NCBI RefSeq assembly: GCF_026725475.1
Contig: NZ_CP109967.1
Span: 434,001 to 498,000 of the forward strand
DNA length: 64,000 bases
Reading direction: 5' to 3'
DNA from: Catenovulum adriaticum
GTDB taxonomy: Bacteria > Pseudomonadota > Gammaproteobacteria > Enterobacterales > Alteromonadaceae
This document shows, in pieces, positions 46,779-54,410 of this stretch. The translations under genes and the position numbers were made by a program. How positions within the stretch are numbered: position 1 is the stretch's first letter; each line of letters begins with the position of its first letter. The notes below the pieces were generated by a model. That model was given only the letters and a program-made list of their open reading frames with translations. It ran no database searches and had not been told where the DNA came from.

Positions 46779-46813
46779 CCTCAATTTGGCAGGCACGCCC
46801 TGCCAAATTGAGG
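46779..46813. terminator. Perfect hairpin after the malectin lipoprotein gene
   Basis: 15-bp stem CCTCAATTTGGCAGG / CCTGCCAAATTGAGG with a 5-base loop, 30 bases after the stop. A T-run lies upstream rather than downstream, so it may act as an RNA-stability or other structure. Confidence 0.5.
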
Positions 46814-47036
46814 GCGTTCAACAATCTGTGTCAGGTAAATACGGTCTAAACTTGCAAAATGAAAACAATGCGTTAAAAATCACGGCCGAAAACGGTCTAG
46901 CTTCACTCGCCATGAAAAAAGTCAGCCATGACGACAAACCTATTTATTTCCTTATATAAGCAGAACTCAACACTGGGCTTGTGACGTGCAAGGATGCACT
47001 AATGCCGTGACTGCAGGATAAACCCCATAAAACCCC
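46814..47036. other. Intergenic stretch with a short coding relic
   Basis: A 40-codon open stretch ending TAA at about 46960 (LQNENNALKITAENGLASLA) reads like the end of a secreted enzyme but has no start or body. Nothing else is seen. It includes a doubled ACCCCATAAA just before the dispersed repeat. Confidence 0.35.
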
Positions 47037-47040
47037 ATAA

Positions 47041-47080
47041 GACAGGCACACCTAAAAACATTAAGTTACAATAACTTAGA
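47041..47080. repeat. Left end of the dispersed element, upstream of the Y1 transposase
   Basis: GACAGGCACACCTAAAAACA followed by TTAAGTTACAATAACTTA matches the left half of the copies at 36690 and 49701, here directly upstream of the Y1 transposase gene. Confidence 0.7.
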
Positions 47081-47192
47081 TTCTAATGCTAGCTTTCTGA
47101 CTATCCAAATTTGACAAATCATCTTCAACTGCCAAACTTAACTGTATATCCAACCACGCATGATTAAATAAACAGTTATTTAGAGTGTTGTT

Positions 47193-48263
47193 ATGGCTAA
47201 ACCCAGAAGCAGTTTAATTTCATTATCCGATACGCCTTATTATCACTGCATTGCCCGATGTGTACGCCGTGGTTATTTGTGTGGTTTTGATAAGTTAACG
47301 CAAAAAAACTTTGACCATCGTAAACTTTGGTTAATTGAACGCATTAAGTTTCTGGCCTCTGTGTTTTGTATTGATGTTGCCGCTTATGCCATTATGAGTA
47401 ATCACTATCATTTGGTGTTACGGGTTAATACGGATAAAGCTAAATTATTAACCCAAGATGAAGTGTTAAAACGTTGGCATTGTGTTTGTCAGCCTAAACC
47501 CATTATTGCTCGTTATATCAAGGGTAAGGCTTTACCTAACAGTCATCAGTTTGTATTGGATGGGTGTGTCGCTGATTATCGGGAAAGACTGACCAGTATC
47601 AGTTGGTTTATGCGTTTTTTAAATGAGTTTATTGCGAGACAAGCAAACGTAGAAGATAATTGTAAAGGGCATTTTTGGGAAGGTCGGTTTAAGTCGCAAG
47701 CCTTATTAGATGAAGTTGCTGTATTAGCTTGTATGACTTATGTTGATTTAAACCCTATTCGTGCCAAAATGGCAGATACACCGGAAACCTCTGATTTTAC
47801 CTCTATTCAGGAACGATTAGGAATAGCCCCTGCTATACCTAACATTGAGCAAGAAACGACACAAGCAAAGCAGACTCAAGTCGATTCAAAACAATCCAAT
47901 CACTTAAATCCAGTTCGTAAAGCTGAGTTATTACCCTTTGTTAAATCAAATCAAGAACTAGCACCCAATTTTAAACGGGATGCCAGTCATATTCCATTTT
48001 CGTTAATTGATTATGTCGAATTAGTCGATTGGACTGGCCGCCAAATCCGCCAAGATAAACGTGGATTTATTCAATCTAATATCCCTTCCATTGTCCAACG
48101 ATTAGGTTTAACGGATGAATCTTGGCTTGAATTTGCCAGTGCCATTGAAACAAATTTTAGCCATTCCATTGGTCAAGCGGTTCAATTACAACATTATGCT
48201 AAAGCCCATCAACTCAAACGCGTAAAAGGCATCACTAAAACAAAGCAGAGGCTGCAAACCTAA
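47193..48263 (+). CDS. Y1/HUH (REP-associated-type) transposase
   Basis: 356 residues. N-terminal Y1_Tnp domain with the HUH motif as HYH (71-73, YAIMSNHYHLVLRV) and conserved GHFWEGRFKSQALLDE, plus a later Tyr183 in CMTYVDLNPIRAKM that is a candidate for the catalytic residue. The tail beyond about 230 is longer than in short RAYTs but typical of the Alteromonadales branch. It works on single-stranded hairpins in known relatives. The GACAGGCACACC end lies 150 bases upstream and related 72-bp units occur nearby, so these are plausible substrates. Confidence 0.85.
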   Translation: MAKPRSSLISLSDTPYYHCIARCVRRGYLCGFDKLTQKNFDHRKLWLIERIKFLASVFCIDVAAYAIMSNHYHLVLRVNTDKAKLLTQDEVLKRWHCVCQPKPIIARYIKGKALPNSHQFVLDGCVADYRERLTSISWFMRFLNEFIARQANVEDNCKGHFWEGRFKSQALLDEVAVLACMTYVDLNPIRAKMADTPETSDFTSIQERLGIAPAIPNIEQETTQAKQTQVDSKQSNHLNPVRKAELLPFVKSNQELAPNFKRDASHIPFSLIDYVELVDWTGRQIRQDKRGFIQSNIPSIVQRLGLTDESWLEFASAIETNFSHSIGQAVQLQHYAKAHQLKRVKGITKTKQRLQT

Positions 48264-48415
48264 ATTCAAATGAAGTCCAAAGCCTTTATTTTAACGCACA
48301 ATCTAATTGCCGACATGCTTGTGTCTAAAATTGACCAACAATACTAACATCTATTCCAATACAGCTGAATTTCACCCGTCAGCAACTCACTAATACAAGA
48401 TATCAGACCCATCCG

Positions 48416-48520
48416 TTAAATGACTGCCAAGTTTAAAAGCTTCATTAATAAAAACCAATGTACACAAAGCAAAAAATCACTAAGCAACTGTTTTTAAACT
48501 CTTTTATAGATGACTGGCTT
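48416..48520. repeat. Second dispersed repeat family, copy B
   Basis: TAAATGACTGCCAAGTTTAA with AGCTTCATTAATAAAAACCA matches the copy at 41852. The right end (CTCTTTTATAGATGACTGGC) resembles the GGTGGCTGTC end of the 72-bp units and could be the right end of a larger element carrying the Y1 transposase. Confidence 0.55.
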
Positions 48521-48620
48521 TTAAGTTTTTACTTACGTTAGAGCGCACTTTTTGGTTTGAATAAATACAAACCTGAATAACATTTTTGGCTAAATCAACA
48601 CCTACGATTGTATTTTTCAT
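48520..48620 (-). pseudogene. N-terminal fragment of an IS110-family transposase
   Basis: From ATG at 48620 (GGAG 8-9 bases upstream) the frame reads MKNTIVGVDLAKNVIQVCIY then SNQKVRSNVSKNLKAS, the DEDD N-terminus of IS110/IS1111 enzymes (Asp in GVDLAK). It is cut after about 33 codons by the repeat. The remaining approximately 300 codons are absent. Confidence 0.7.
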
Positions 48621-48716
48621 AACAGACTCCAAATCAAATATTTGACGTGAACAAAATAGCTCACGATTTCATAAAAGGGGAGTCCAATTATCTATCCTTA
48701 TTTATTAAGGTGCATT

Positions 48717-49100
48717 TTACAACTCAGTAGCGCAATCATATTTTTTACTTAACTTAGCAAGCTGAATCATTTTCTCATTAAACAAACGAGAATAAGAAAT
48801 TGCATGTAATTCTAGTTTTTTTTGCTGTGGACAAACACCACTGTCAGCACCAACCCACAATATATCCCATTTAGTTTTAATCATGAGACAAGCAGACATA
48901 TTTATATGCTCAAATCCCGGTCGAGTTGGACCGAAACCATTAGCCACAGCTATAAAAGATACACCTTTAGATTCAAAACTATATTTTGCGTCAATTTCCG
49001 CATTTTCGATAACGTATTCATTACTAACGTTTGCAAAAGAACAATCGTCTGCAATAACGAAATCTGAAAACATAATAATAAAAAATACGAATATCTTCAT
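48717..49100 (-). CDS. Exported hypothetical protein, cassette-like
   Basis: 127 residues from ATG at 49100, with AAGGA 5-6 bases upstream; an ATG at 49115 is less well placed. Signal peptide (MKIFVFFIIMFSDFVIA) then a cystine-rich mature part (DCSFANV, SACLMIK, GVCPQQKK, DCATEL). Not recognised. The gene starts 13 bases after an attC-like site (on its own strand) and has no visible promoter, as integron gene cassettes do. Confidence 0.6.
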   Translation of the reverse strand: MKIFVFFIIMFSDFVIADDCSFANVSNEYVIENAEIDAKYSFESKGVSFIAVANGFGPTRPGFEHINMSACLMIKTKWDILWVGADSGVCPQQKKLELHAISYSRLFNEKMIQLAKLSKKYDCATEL

Positions 49101-49112
49101 GGGTTCCTTGCA

Positions 49113-49172
49113 CACTAACGCCGCAAACTGGGGCGGCCGTAGGCCGTCCCGGCCAGCTTTGCCTGGTTATGT
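49113..49172 (-). repeat. attC-like recombination site
   Basis: Imperfect palindrome between two minus-strand genes. Outer boxes TAAC (49116-49119) and GTTA (49166-49169) pair, followed by an unpaired spacer. GCAAA/TTTGC comes next, then CTGG/CCAG with one extrahelical base, then GGCGGCC/GGCCGTC around a short loop. The stop of the upstream gene lies in the TAAC box and the next ribosome site follows the GTTAG box. These traits are those of integron attC sites. No integrase gene is in the window. Confidence 0.55.
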
Positions 49173-49676
49173 GTTTGCCAATACATAATCTTTAAGCCTA
49201 TACCAAACAGCTAAGCCGCCTATTTGTGAATAATCAAATGCTTTTTTATTTAGTGACTCTAAATCTACTTTAGGCCCATTTATAAATGATAAATCTATTA
49301 TTTTGAAATTATGTTTTTTAACATACCACTCAGGTGCTGCAATACCATGAGAAAATGCATTACGAACCGCGGATATGAGTGATTTTGCATTTATTATATT
49401 TTCATTTTTTGATTGGTTATTTTCTAATAAACAATCTAAGCAAATCGCTGTGGAACCGAACGCTGTCCCTACAGCCATTTTTGATACTTTAATTATTTCA
49501 TTCAGATCTTGAAAATTGTTATCAGAGAATGAGACATTTTCTTCTGTTAGATTCAATTGAATGTCTTGACCGAATAATGTTGAATCAATTTTATCTAGTT
49601 CTGCGTAGCACATAGTCCGCACCGCAAACTCGAATAATTTAAATGACAATTCGACATCTTCAATTAATTCTTGCAC
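49167..49676 (-). CDS. Hypothetical protein, cassette-like
   Basis: 169 residues starting at GTG 49676, chosen because GGAGG lies 4-5 bases before it; the ATG at 49709 lies inside the dispersed repeat. No signal peptide or membrane segment. The sequence is mainly helical at first (LIEDVELSFKLFEFAVRTM) with CLDCLLENNQSKNENIINAK and AVRNAFSHGIAAPEWYVKKH in the middle, the latter recalling small helical pAbiE-like/HEPN-style motifs only loosely. Its TAA stop overlaps the attC-like box. Function unknown. Confidence 0.55.
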   Translation of the reverse strand: MQELIEDVELSFKLFEFAVRTMCYAELDKIDSTLFGQDIQLNLTEENVSFSDNNFQDLNEIIKVSKMAVGTAFGSTAICLDCLLENNQSKNENIINAKSLISAVRNAFSHGIAAPEWYVKKHNFKIIDLSFINGPKVDLESLNKKAFDYSQIGGLAVWYRLKDYVLANT

Positions 49677-49700
49677 TAAACCTCCAAACGAAAAACAAAA

Positions 49701-49780
49701 GACAGGCACACCTAAAAACGATAAATTACAGCAACTTAAATAAATTAACAGTCTCTCTTATAGGTGGCTGTCATTGATTC
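49701..49780. repeat. 72-bp dispersed element with imperfect inverted ends, copy 2
   Basis: GACAGGCACACC (49701) to GGTGGCTGTC (ends 49772) with the flank ATTGATTC. It matches the copy at 36690 across its full length with few changes. It overlaps the 5' side of the cassette-like gene. Confidence 0.8.
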
Positions 49781-49810
49781 TGGTCAGTATTTAAGCAGTC
49801 TATTAATGAT

Positions 49811-49833
49811 AAAAAAGGCTCATCCTTGAGCCT
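49811..49833 (-). terminator. Terminator of the alginate/gluconeogenesis operon
   Basis: Stem AGGCTCA / TGAGCCT with a 4-base loop followed on the minus strand by six T, about 35 bases past the fbp stop. Confidence 0.85.
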
Positions 49834-49868
49834 ACACGACACTACAGGGGCTATTTAAAATAATGAAT

Positions 49869-50840
49869 CTATTGGTTGTAGTAAAACTGGCATTGCTCTA
49901 CTTCTTCACTCGAGCCCATAATCACAGGTACTCTTTGATGTAAGTCATCAATTTTTACATCTAAAATAGGTTGTAATCCGGTTGATGCTTTGCCGCCTGC
50001 GTTTTCCATTAACATTGCCATTGGATTAGCTTCGTACAATAGCCTAAGTTTTGCCGGTTTGTTTGGATCTCGTTTATCCTGCGGGTATAAAAAAATGCCA
50101 CCACGGGTTAATACTCTATGCACATCCCCCACCATAGCGGCGTTCCAACGCATGTTATAACGCTTTTTACGAATGCCAATTTCGCCTTTTAATAAGTCGT
50201 TAATGTAATACTGAATCGGTTCAAACCAAAAGCGTGAATTGGCCATGTTAATCGAAAATTCTTGAGTTTCAGTCGGTACCTGCATTGCATCATTGGTGAG
50301 TACAAATTCGCCAAACGTTTTATCTAAAGTAAAACATTGCGTGCCCTTACCCGTGGTTAATACTAAAACACTGGATGAGCCATATAGTACATATCCAGCG
50401 GCCACTTGCTCACGCCCAGTTTGTTGAAACTGTGCAGGGTCATCAGCGTTAAGCTGATTAACTGCAGAAAAAATAGTAAAAATGGTGCCAATTTGACCAT
50501 TAATATCAATATTAGATGAACCATCTAGCGGATCAAAACCGACAATATAATCACCGGTTTCATTAGCCGCGACTATGGTATCTTCCTCTTCAGATGCAAT
50601 CGAGCGTACGTTATTATCAGCTGCTAAATAATCTTTTAGTATTTGATTAGCAATGACATCCAGTTTTTTTTGCTGTTCACCTTGCACATTTTCATCTTGG
50701 GTTGCTCCCAACACGCCACTAAGCGCGCCTTGACCCACTCGAAATGAAATATCTTTACACGCGGTGACTATGCTAAACAAAACAGATTGCAGTTGGGGGC
50801 AAACTTTATCGTCAACCAGCACATTCGTTAGTCTTTTCAT
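49869..50840 (-). CDS. fbp: Class I fructose-1,6-bisphosphatase
   Basis: 323 residues. The metal/phosphate motif DPLDGSSNID (103-112) and IASEEED (about 81-87) are the hallmarks of FBPase I. It hydrolyses fructose-1,6-bisphosphate to fructose-6-phosphate in the cytosol, the committed gluconeogenic step. Its ATG overlaps the stop of the aldolase gene by four bases (ATGA), so the two are translationally coupled. It is the last gene of the alginate operon and is followed by a strong terminator. The presence of this enzyme points to carbon from alginate being sent upward. Confidence 0.95.
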   Translation of the reverse strand: MKRLTNVLVDDKVCPQLQSVLFSIVTACKDISFRVGQGALSGVLGATQDENVQGEQQKKLDVIANQILKDYLAADNNVRSIASEEEDTIVAANETGDYIVGFDPLDGSSNIDINGQIGTIFTIFSAVNQLNADDPAQFQQTGREQVAAGYVLYGSSSVLVLTTGKGTQCFTLDKTFGEFVLTNDAMQVPTETQEFSINMANSRFWFEPIQYYINDLLKGEIGIRKKRYNMRWNAAMVGDVHRVLTRGGIFLYPQDKRDPNKPAKLRLLYEANPMAMLMENAGGKASTGLQPILDVKIDDLHQRVPVIMGSSEEVEQCQFYYNQ

Positions 50841-51958
50841 ATTTTAATCTCTAAGCGATTTTGGCAATTTAAATCCGTAAACGTAATGGCTAAACGCTCG
50901 GCCATACTTTGCTCGGCGTGGCGCAGCCATACTCTGGGATCATAATACTTTTTATTGGGTTGGTCGTCACCATCAGGGTTACCTATTTGGGTTTGTAAAT
51001 AACCTTGCTTGTCTTGATAATAGTGTTTAATACCATCCCATGTTGCCCACTGGGTATCGGTATCAATATTCATTTTAATCACGCCGTATGAGATCGCTTC
51101 TTGAATATCTTTTAAGTCTGAACCTGAACCACCATGAAAAACAAAATCTAAGCTGTTATGCGCTAAATTAAATTGTTTACTAACGTGCGCTTGTGAGTTT
51201 TTCAAAATAAGCGGCGTGAGTTTAACATTGCCGGGTTTATATACTCCGTGTACGTTGCCAAACGAAGCGGCAATGGTAAATCTTGGGCTAATCGCATTTA
51301 GCTTTTCATAAGCGTATGCAACGTCTTCTGGTTGAGTATATAAAGAAGCACTGTCGATATCTGTGTTATCTACTCCGTCTTCTTCGCCGCCCGTGCAGCC
51401 TAACTCAATTTCAAGTGTCATCTCTAGTTTGCTCATTCGTTGTAAGTAACGCTGGCAAATATCGATATTTTCTTCTAACGATTCTTCCGATAAATCAATC
51501 ATGTGTGAGCTGAATAAAGATTTACCATTGGCTTTATAAAAAGCTTCACCTGCATCGAGTAAACCGTCTATCCAAGGTAATAATTTTTTAGCGGCGTGAT
51601 CCGTGTGTAAAATAACAGGTACACCATAAGCCTTAGCGGCATAATGTACATAATGCGCACCAGCTACGGCGCCTTCAACCGACGCTTGAATACCCGATAA
51701 GCCAGAGCCTTTACCTATAAAAAAGCCTGCTCCGCCGTTTGAAAACTGAATAATAACGGGCGAATTTGCTTTTTTTGCGGCCTCTAACGTTGCGTTAACT
51801 GAGTTGGTGCCCACCACATTAACGGCTGGATAGGCAAACTGATTACGCTTGGCATAGGCAAATAAAGCGGTTACTTGATCGCCTGTCATTACACCACCGC
51901 CAGCAGTGATTTGTTGAATTGTTTTGTCTGAAAAGTCGGCTAGTTGAGAATTCATCAT
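50837..51958 (-). CDS. fbaA: Class II fructose-bisphosphate aldolase
   Basis: 373 residues from ATG 51958 (51955 also possible); GGAG lies 4-7 bases ahead and the 24 codons upstream are not coding. Zinc-binding HTDH (about 118-121) in VILHTDHAAKKLLPW, plus LEIELGCTGGEEDGVDN and DFVFHGGSGS, are class IIA features. It condenses glyceraldehyde-3-phosphate with dihydroxyacetone phosphate. The GTEN-like start and stop overlaps bind it tightly to fbp, while tpiA ends 10 bases upstream of the start region. Confidence 0.94.
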   Translation of the reverse strand: MMNSQLADFSDKTIQQITAGGGVMTGDQVTALFAYAKRNQFAYPAVNVVGTNSVNATLEAAKKANSPVIIQFSNGGAGFFIGKGSGLSGIQASVEGAVAGAHYVHYAAKAYGVPVILHTDHAAKKLLPWIDGLLDAGEAFYKANGKSLFSSHMIDLSEESLEENIDICQRYLQRMSKLEMTLEIELGCTGGEEDGVDNTDIDSASLYTQPEDVAYAYEKLNAISPRFTIAASFGNVHGVYKPGNVKLTPLILKNSQAHVSKQFNLAHNSLDFVFHGGSGSDLKDIQEAISYGVIKMNIDTDTQWATWDGIKHYYQDKQGYLQTQIGNPDGDDQPNKKYYDPRVWLRHAEQSMAERLAITFTDLNCQNRLEIKI

Positions 51959-51968
51959 GATACTCCGG

Positions 51969-52751
51969 TTACAGATTGCTTTTTTCTTGAAGGGCTGCTT
52001 GAATAGTGGCTTGCTGGCAAATTGCCTCAAAATGTTCAGGGTCTAGGCTGGCACCACCTACTAATAATCCATCAATATCTGGCTGAACCAATAAATCAGC
52101 CGCATTGGTTTTATTAACACTACCGCCATATAACAAACGAATCTTGTTTGCGGTATCTTCGCCATACAGTGCGACTAATTCGTGGCGTATAAAATGGTGC
52201 ACTTCTTGTGCAATCTCAGGTGATGCGGCTTTGCCTGTACCTATTGCCCAAATAGGTTCGTAAGCAATACAAATTTCTTTGTCTTTTAAATCAAGTCCTT
52301 CAAGCCCTTCGGTGAGCTGTCGGGTTAGCACATCACGCGTTATTTGGTTTTCACGCTCTTCATTATTTTCACCAATACATAAAACGGGGGTTAAGCAGGT
52401 ATCTAAGGCACGCTGAACTTTAATTTGGCAACTGGCGTTATTTTCTCTAAACATTGAGCGGCGCTCTGAGTGGCCAATTAAGCAGTATTTGCAGCCGGCT
52501 TCTTTTAGCATTTGTGCTGAGGTTTCGCCGGTAAACGCGCCTGATTCAAACTTGCTAACATTTTGGCTACCGATACGAATCTCTGAATGCTGTAAAAAAT
52601 TAAGCATATCTCGAATATAAATGTAAGGTGGACAAACTACTATTTCAGCTTCGTAATGTTTACGAATAAACGAAACAACCGAGCTACACAGTAAATCTAT
52701 TCCACCGTTTAATTTCCAATTGGCGATGATGATGGGGCGTCTGTTATTCAT
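51969..52751 (-). CDS. tpiA: Triose-phosphate isomerase
   Basis: 260 residues. Active-site residues are visible: Asn11 and Lys13 in ANWKLNG, His94 in LIGHSERRSM, and Glu165 in AYEPIWAIGTGK. A phosphate-loop GGSVN is near the end. It interconverts glyceraldehyde-3-phosphate and dihydroxyacetone phosphate. In this operon it supplies the second triose for the adjacent aldolase from the glyceraldehyde-3-phosphate released by KDPG aldolase. It is probably an operon-specific paralog of the housekeeping enzyme. Confidence 0.95.
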   Translation of the reverse strand: MNNRRPIIIANWKLNGGIDLLCSSVVSFIRKHYEAEIVVCPPYIYIRDMLNFLQHSEIRIGSQNVSKFESGAFTGETSAQMLKEAGCKYCLIGHSERRSMFRENNASCQIKVQRALDTCLTPVLCIGENNEERENQITRDVLTRQLTEGLEGLDLKDKEICIAYEPIWAIGTGKAASPEIAQEVHHFIRHELVALYGEDTANKIRLLYGGSVNKTNAADLLVQPDIDGLLVGGASLDPEHFEAICQQATIQAALQEKSNL

Positions 52752-52819
52752 GTGTATAACCTATATCGAAATATTAAAGGGTGACATCCGTGTCGTGTCG
52801 AGGATCGTTTAAAATCTAT

Positions 52820-53440
52820 TTACGCTTGGCTAGCTGTTAAACAGGCTTGGGTAATTTGTTGCCAATTACCCGCTTCTATCCAGGTTTTATTTGCCAACCA
52901 AGTACCACCAGCTGCACTAACATTAGGCAAACTGATAAAATCAGCTAAATTTTCTGGGTTAACGCCGCCTGTTGGACAAAATGTTACATTTTGAAATACA
53001 CTTGAAACCGCTTTTAAAAAAGCGACACCACCACATAACGAGGCTGGAAACAGCTTCATTTCTCTAAACCCAAACTCATGAGCAAGTGCAATATCGGCTG
53101 TATTGGATACACCAGGAATAACCGGCACTGTGCATTGACTCAATGCAGTTAATAATTTAGGGGTAATGGCTGGAGTAATAATAAAATCGGCCCCCGCTTC
53201 AAGGGCTTGGTTCAGTTTATCTTGGTCTAAAATGGTGCCAGCCCCCACTTGTAAATCAGGAAAGGCTTTTTTAATTGCAGATAATGCAGCCAATGAACCC
53301 GAAGTGCGTAACACAACTTCAACCACACTAATACCACCTGAAACCATGGCTTGTGCGGTTTTTACACCTTGTTCTTCGTTTTCAACTTGAATGATAGGCA
53401 GCACTTTCTGGCTCCCCATTAAATCGGAGAAAGTTTTCAT
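52820..53440 (-). CDS. eda: KDPG aldolase (2-dehydro-3-deoxy-phosphogluconate aldolase)
   Basis: 206 residues, normal for the family. Schiff-base Lys129 in REMKLFPA, catalytic Glu41 in VVEVVLRT, and the PTGGV phosphate loop near residue 175. It splits KDPG to pyruvate and glyceraldehyde-3-phosphate, the last step of the alginate/KDG branch. The neighbours are KDG kinase upstream and triose isomerase downstream, consistent with one pathway. Confidence 0.94.
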   Translation of the reverse strand: MKTFSDLMGSQKVLPIIQVENEEQGVKTAQAMVSGGISVVEVVLRTSGSLAALSAIKKAFPDLQVGAGTILDQDKLNQALEAGADFIITPAITPKLLTALSQCTVPVIPGVSNTADIALAHEFGFREMKLFPASLCGGVAFLKAVSSVFQNVTFCPTGGVNPENLADFISLPNVSAAGGTWLANKTWIEAGNWQQITQACLTASQA

Positions 53441-53492
53441 TTATAAATACCCTTAAAACCCGTGTGTATAGCTTTAAACTAACCCGCTGTGA

Positions 53493-54407
53493 TTAGGCTA
53501 ATGTAAAGACTTGTTTCGGCACAATGGCGCCTTTATGTTGAATGACAATTGCAGCCGCTTTAGCTGCTAATGCCACTGAGTTTGCGACATCTTTGCCTGA
53601 TAATCGCGCCCCTAAATAAACCCCGTTAAATGAATCGCCCGCCGATGTGGTATCAACCACATGGTTTACCGGTTCAATATTAATCTGCCTAACTTGGTTT
53701 TGGTAAACACAATAAACGCCTTGCTCACCATTTTTAATAATGAGCTCATCTATTTGATAAGGCTGACAAAAATCGGCAACTTGTTCGGCGGTTTCAATTG
53801 CGTATAGCGTTTTAAAATCATCTACTCCGGGCAGTAACATATCTGTATACTCAAATGCCTGCTCAAAATGCGCTCTCGCTTCTGCTTCGTTTTGCCACAA
53901 TTGATGCCGATAATTCGGATCGAATGCAATTTTAACGCCAGCAAGTTTAAGTGCATCCAGCATTTTCCAAAACAAAGCTCTGTCTTGTGGGTTAATAACC
54001 GCCAACGAAATACCCGAAAAGAAAAACCAGTCACTGTGAGTGAGCTCTGCTAAGGTTTTATCGTCTATCCATTTCATGATTTGGCGTACCGCTGCATCAC
54101 TGCGCCAATAATCAAAAGAACGTTCGCCTTTGTTATCCAGTTGAATCCAATATAAACCCGGTAGCTTTTTTGTATCTTTAAACACTAAATCAGTATTAAG
54201 CTGCTCGTGTTCAAACAGCTTAATCATGGCGTTACTGAGCTTATCTTTGCCAATTGCGGTTAATAAATTAACCTCAATTGGCTCAAACGCACGTTTTAAA
54301 TAAACAGCGGCGTTAAAAAAATCTCCGGCGAAAGACTGGTTAAGCGTGTCTTGTTGGTTCGACGACAACTCAACCATACATTCACCAAATAAAAAGATTT
54401 TACTCAC
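53493..54407 (-). CDS. kdgK: 2-keto-3-deoxygluconate kinase (PfkB family)
   Basis: 304 residues. The PfkB C-terminal signature SAGDSFNG (255-262) with the base Asp258, and an N-terminal GECMVELS motif. It phosphorylates KDG to KDPG in the cytosol. The start is only 3-4 bases from the end of the MFS gene, which indicates tight coupling. Context (lyases, transporter, KDPG aldolase) supports KDG specificity over other ribokinase-family substrates. Confidence 0.92.
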   Translation of the reverse strand: MSKIFLFGECMVELSSNQQDTLNQSFAGDFFNAAVYLKRAFEPIEVNLLTAIGKDKLSNAMIKLFEHEQLNTDLVFKDTKKLPGLYWIQLDNKGERSFDYWRSDAAVRQIMKWIDDKTLAELTHSDWFFFSGISLAVINPQDRALFWKMLDALKLAGVKIAFDPNYRHQLWQNEAEARAHFEQAFEYTDMLLPGVDDFKTLYAIETAEQVADFCQPYQIDELIIKNGEQGVYCVYQNQVRQINIEPVNHVVDTTSAGDSFNGVYLGARLSGKDVANSVALAAKAAAIVIQHKGAIVPKQVFTLA

Positions 54408-54410
54408 GGT

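Larger units (their letters stand above)
48264..48716. other. Intergenic region with repeat and IS relics
   Basis: Contains the second copy of the second repeat family (48416-48520) and an IS110-family 5' fragment (48520-48620). No intact gene. Confidence 0.55.

Noticed and set aside
49097..49172. Complete integron with integrase
   Set aside because: Only one attC-like site and no integrase or attI is in the window.
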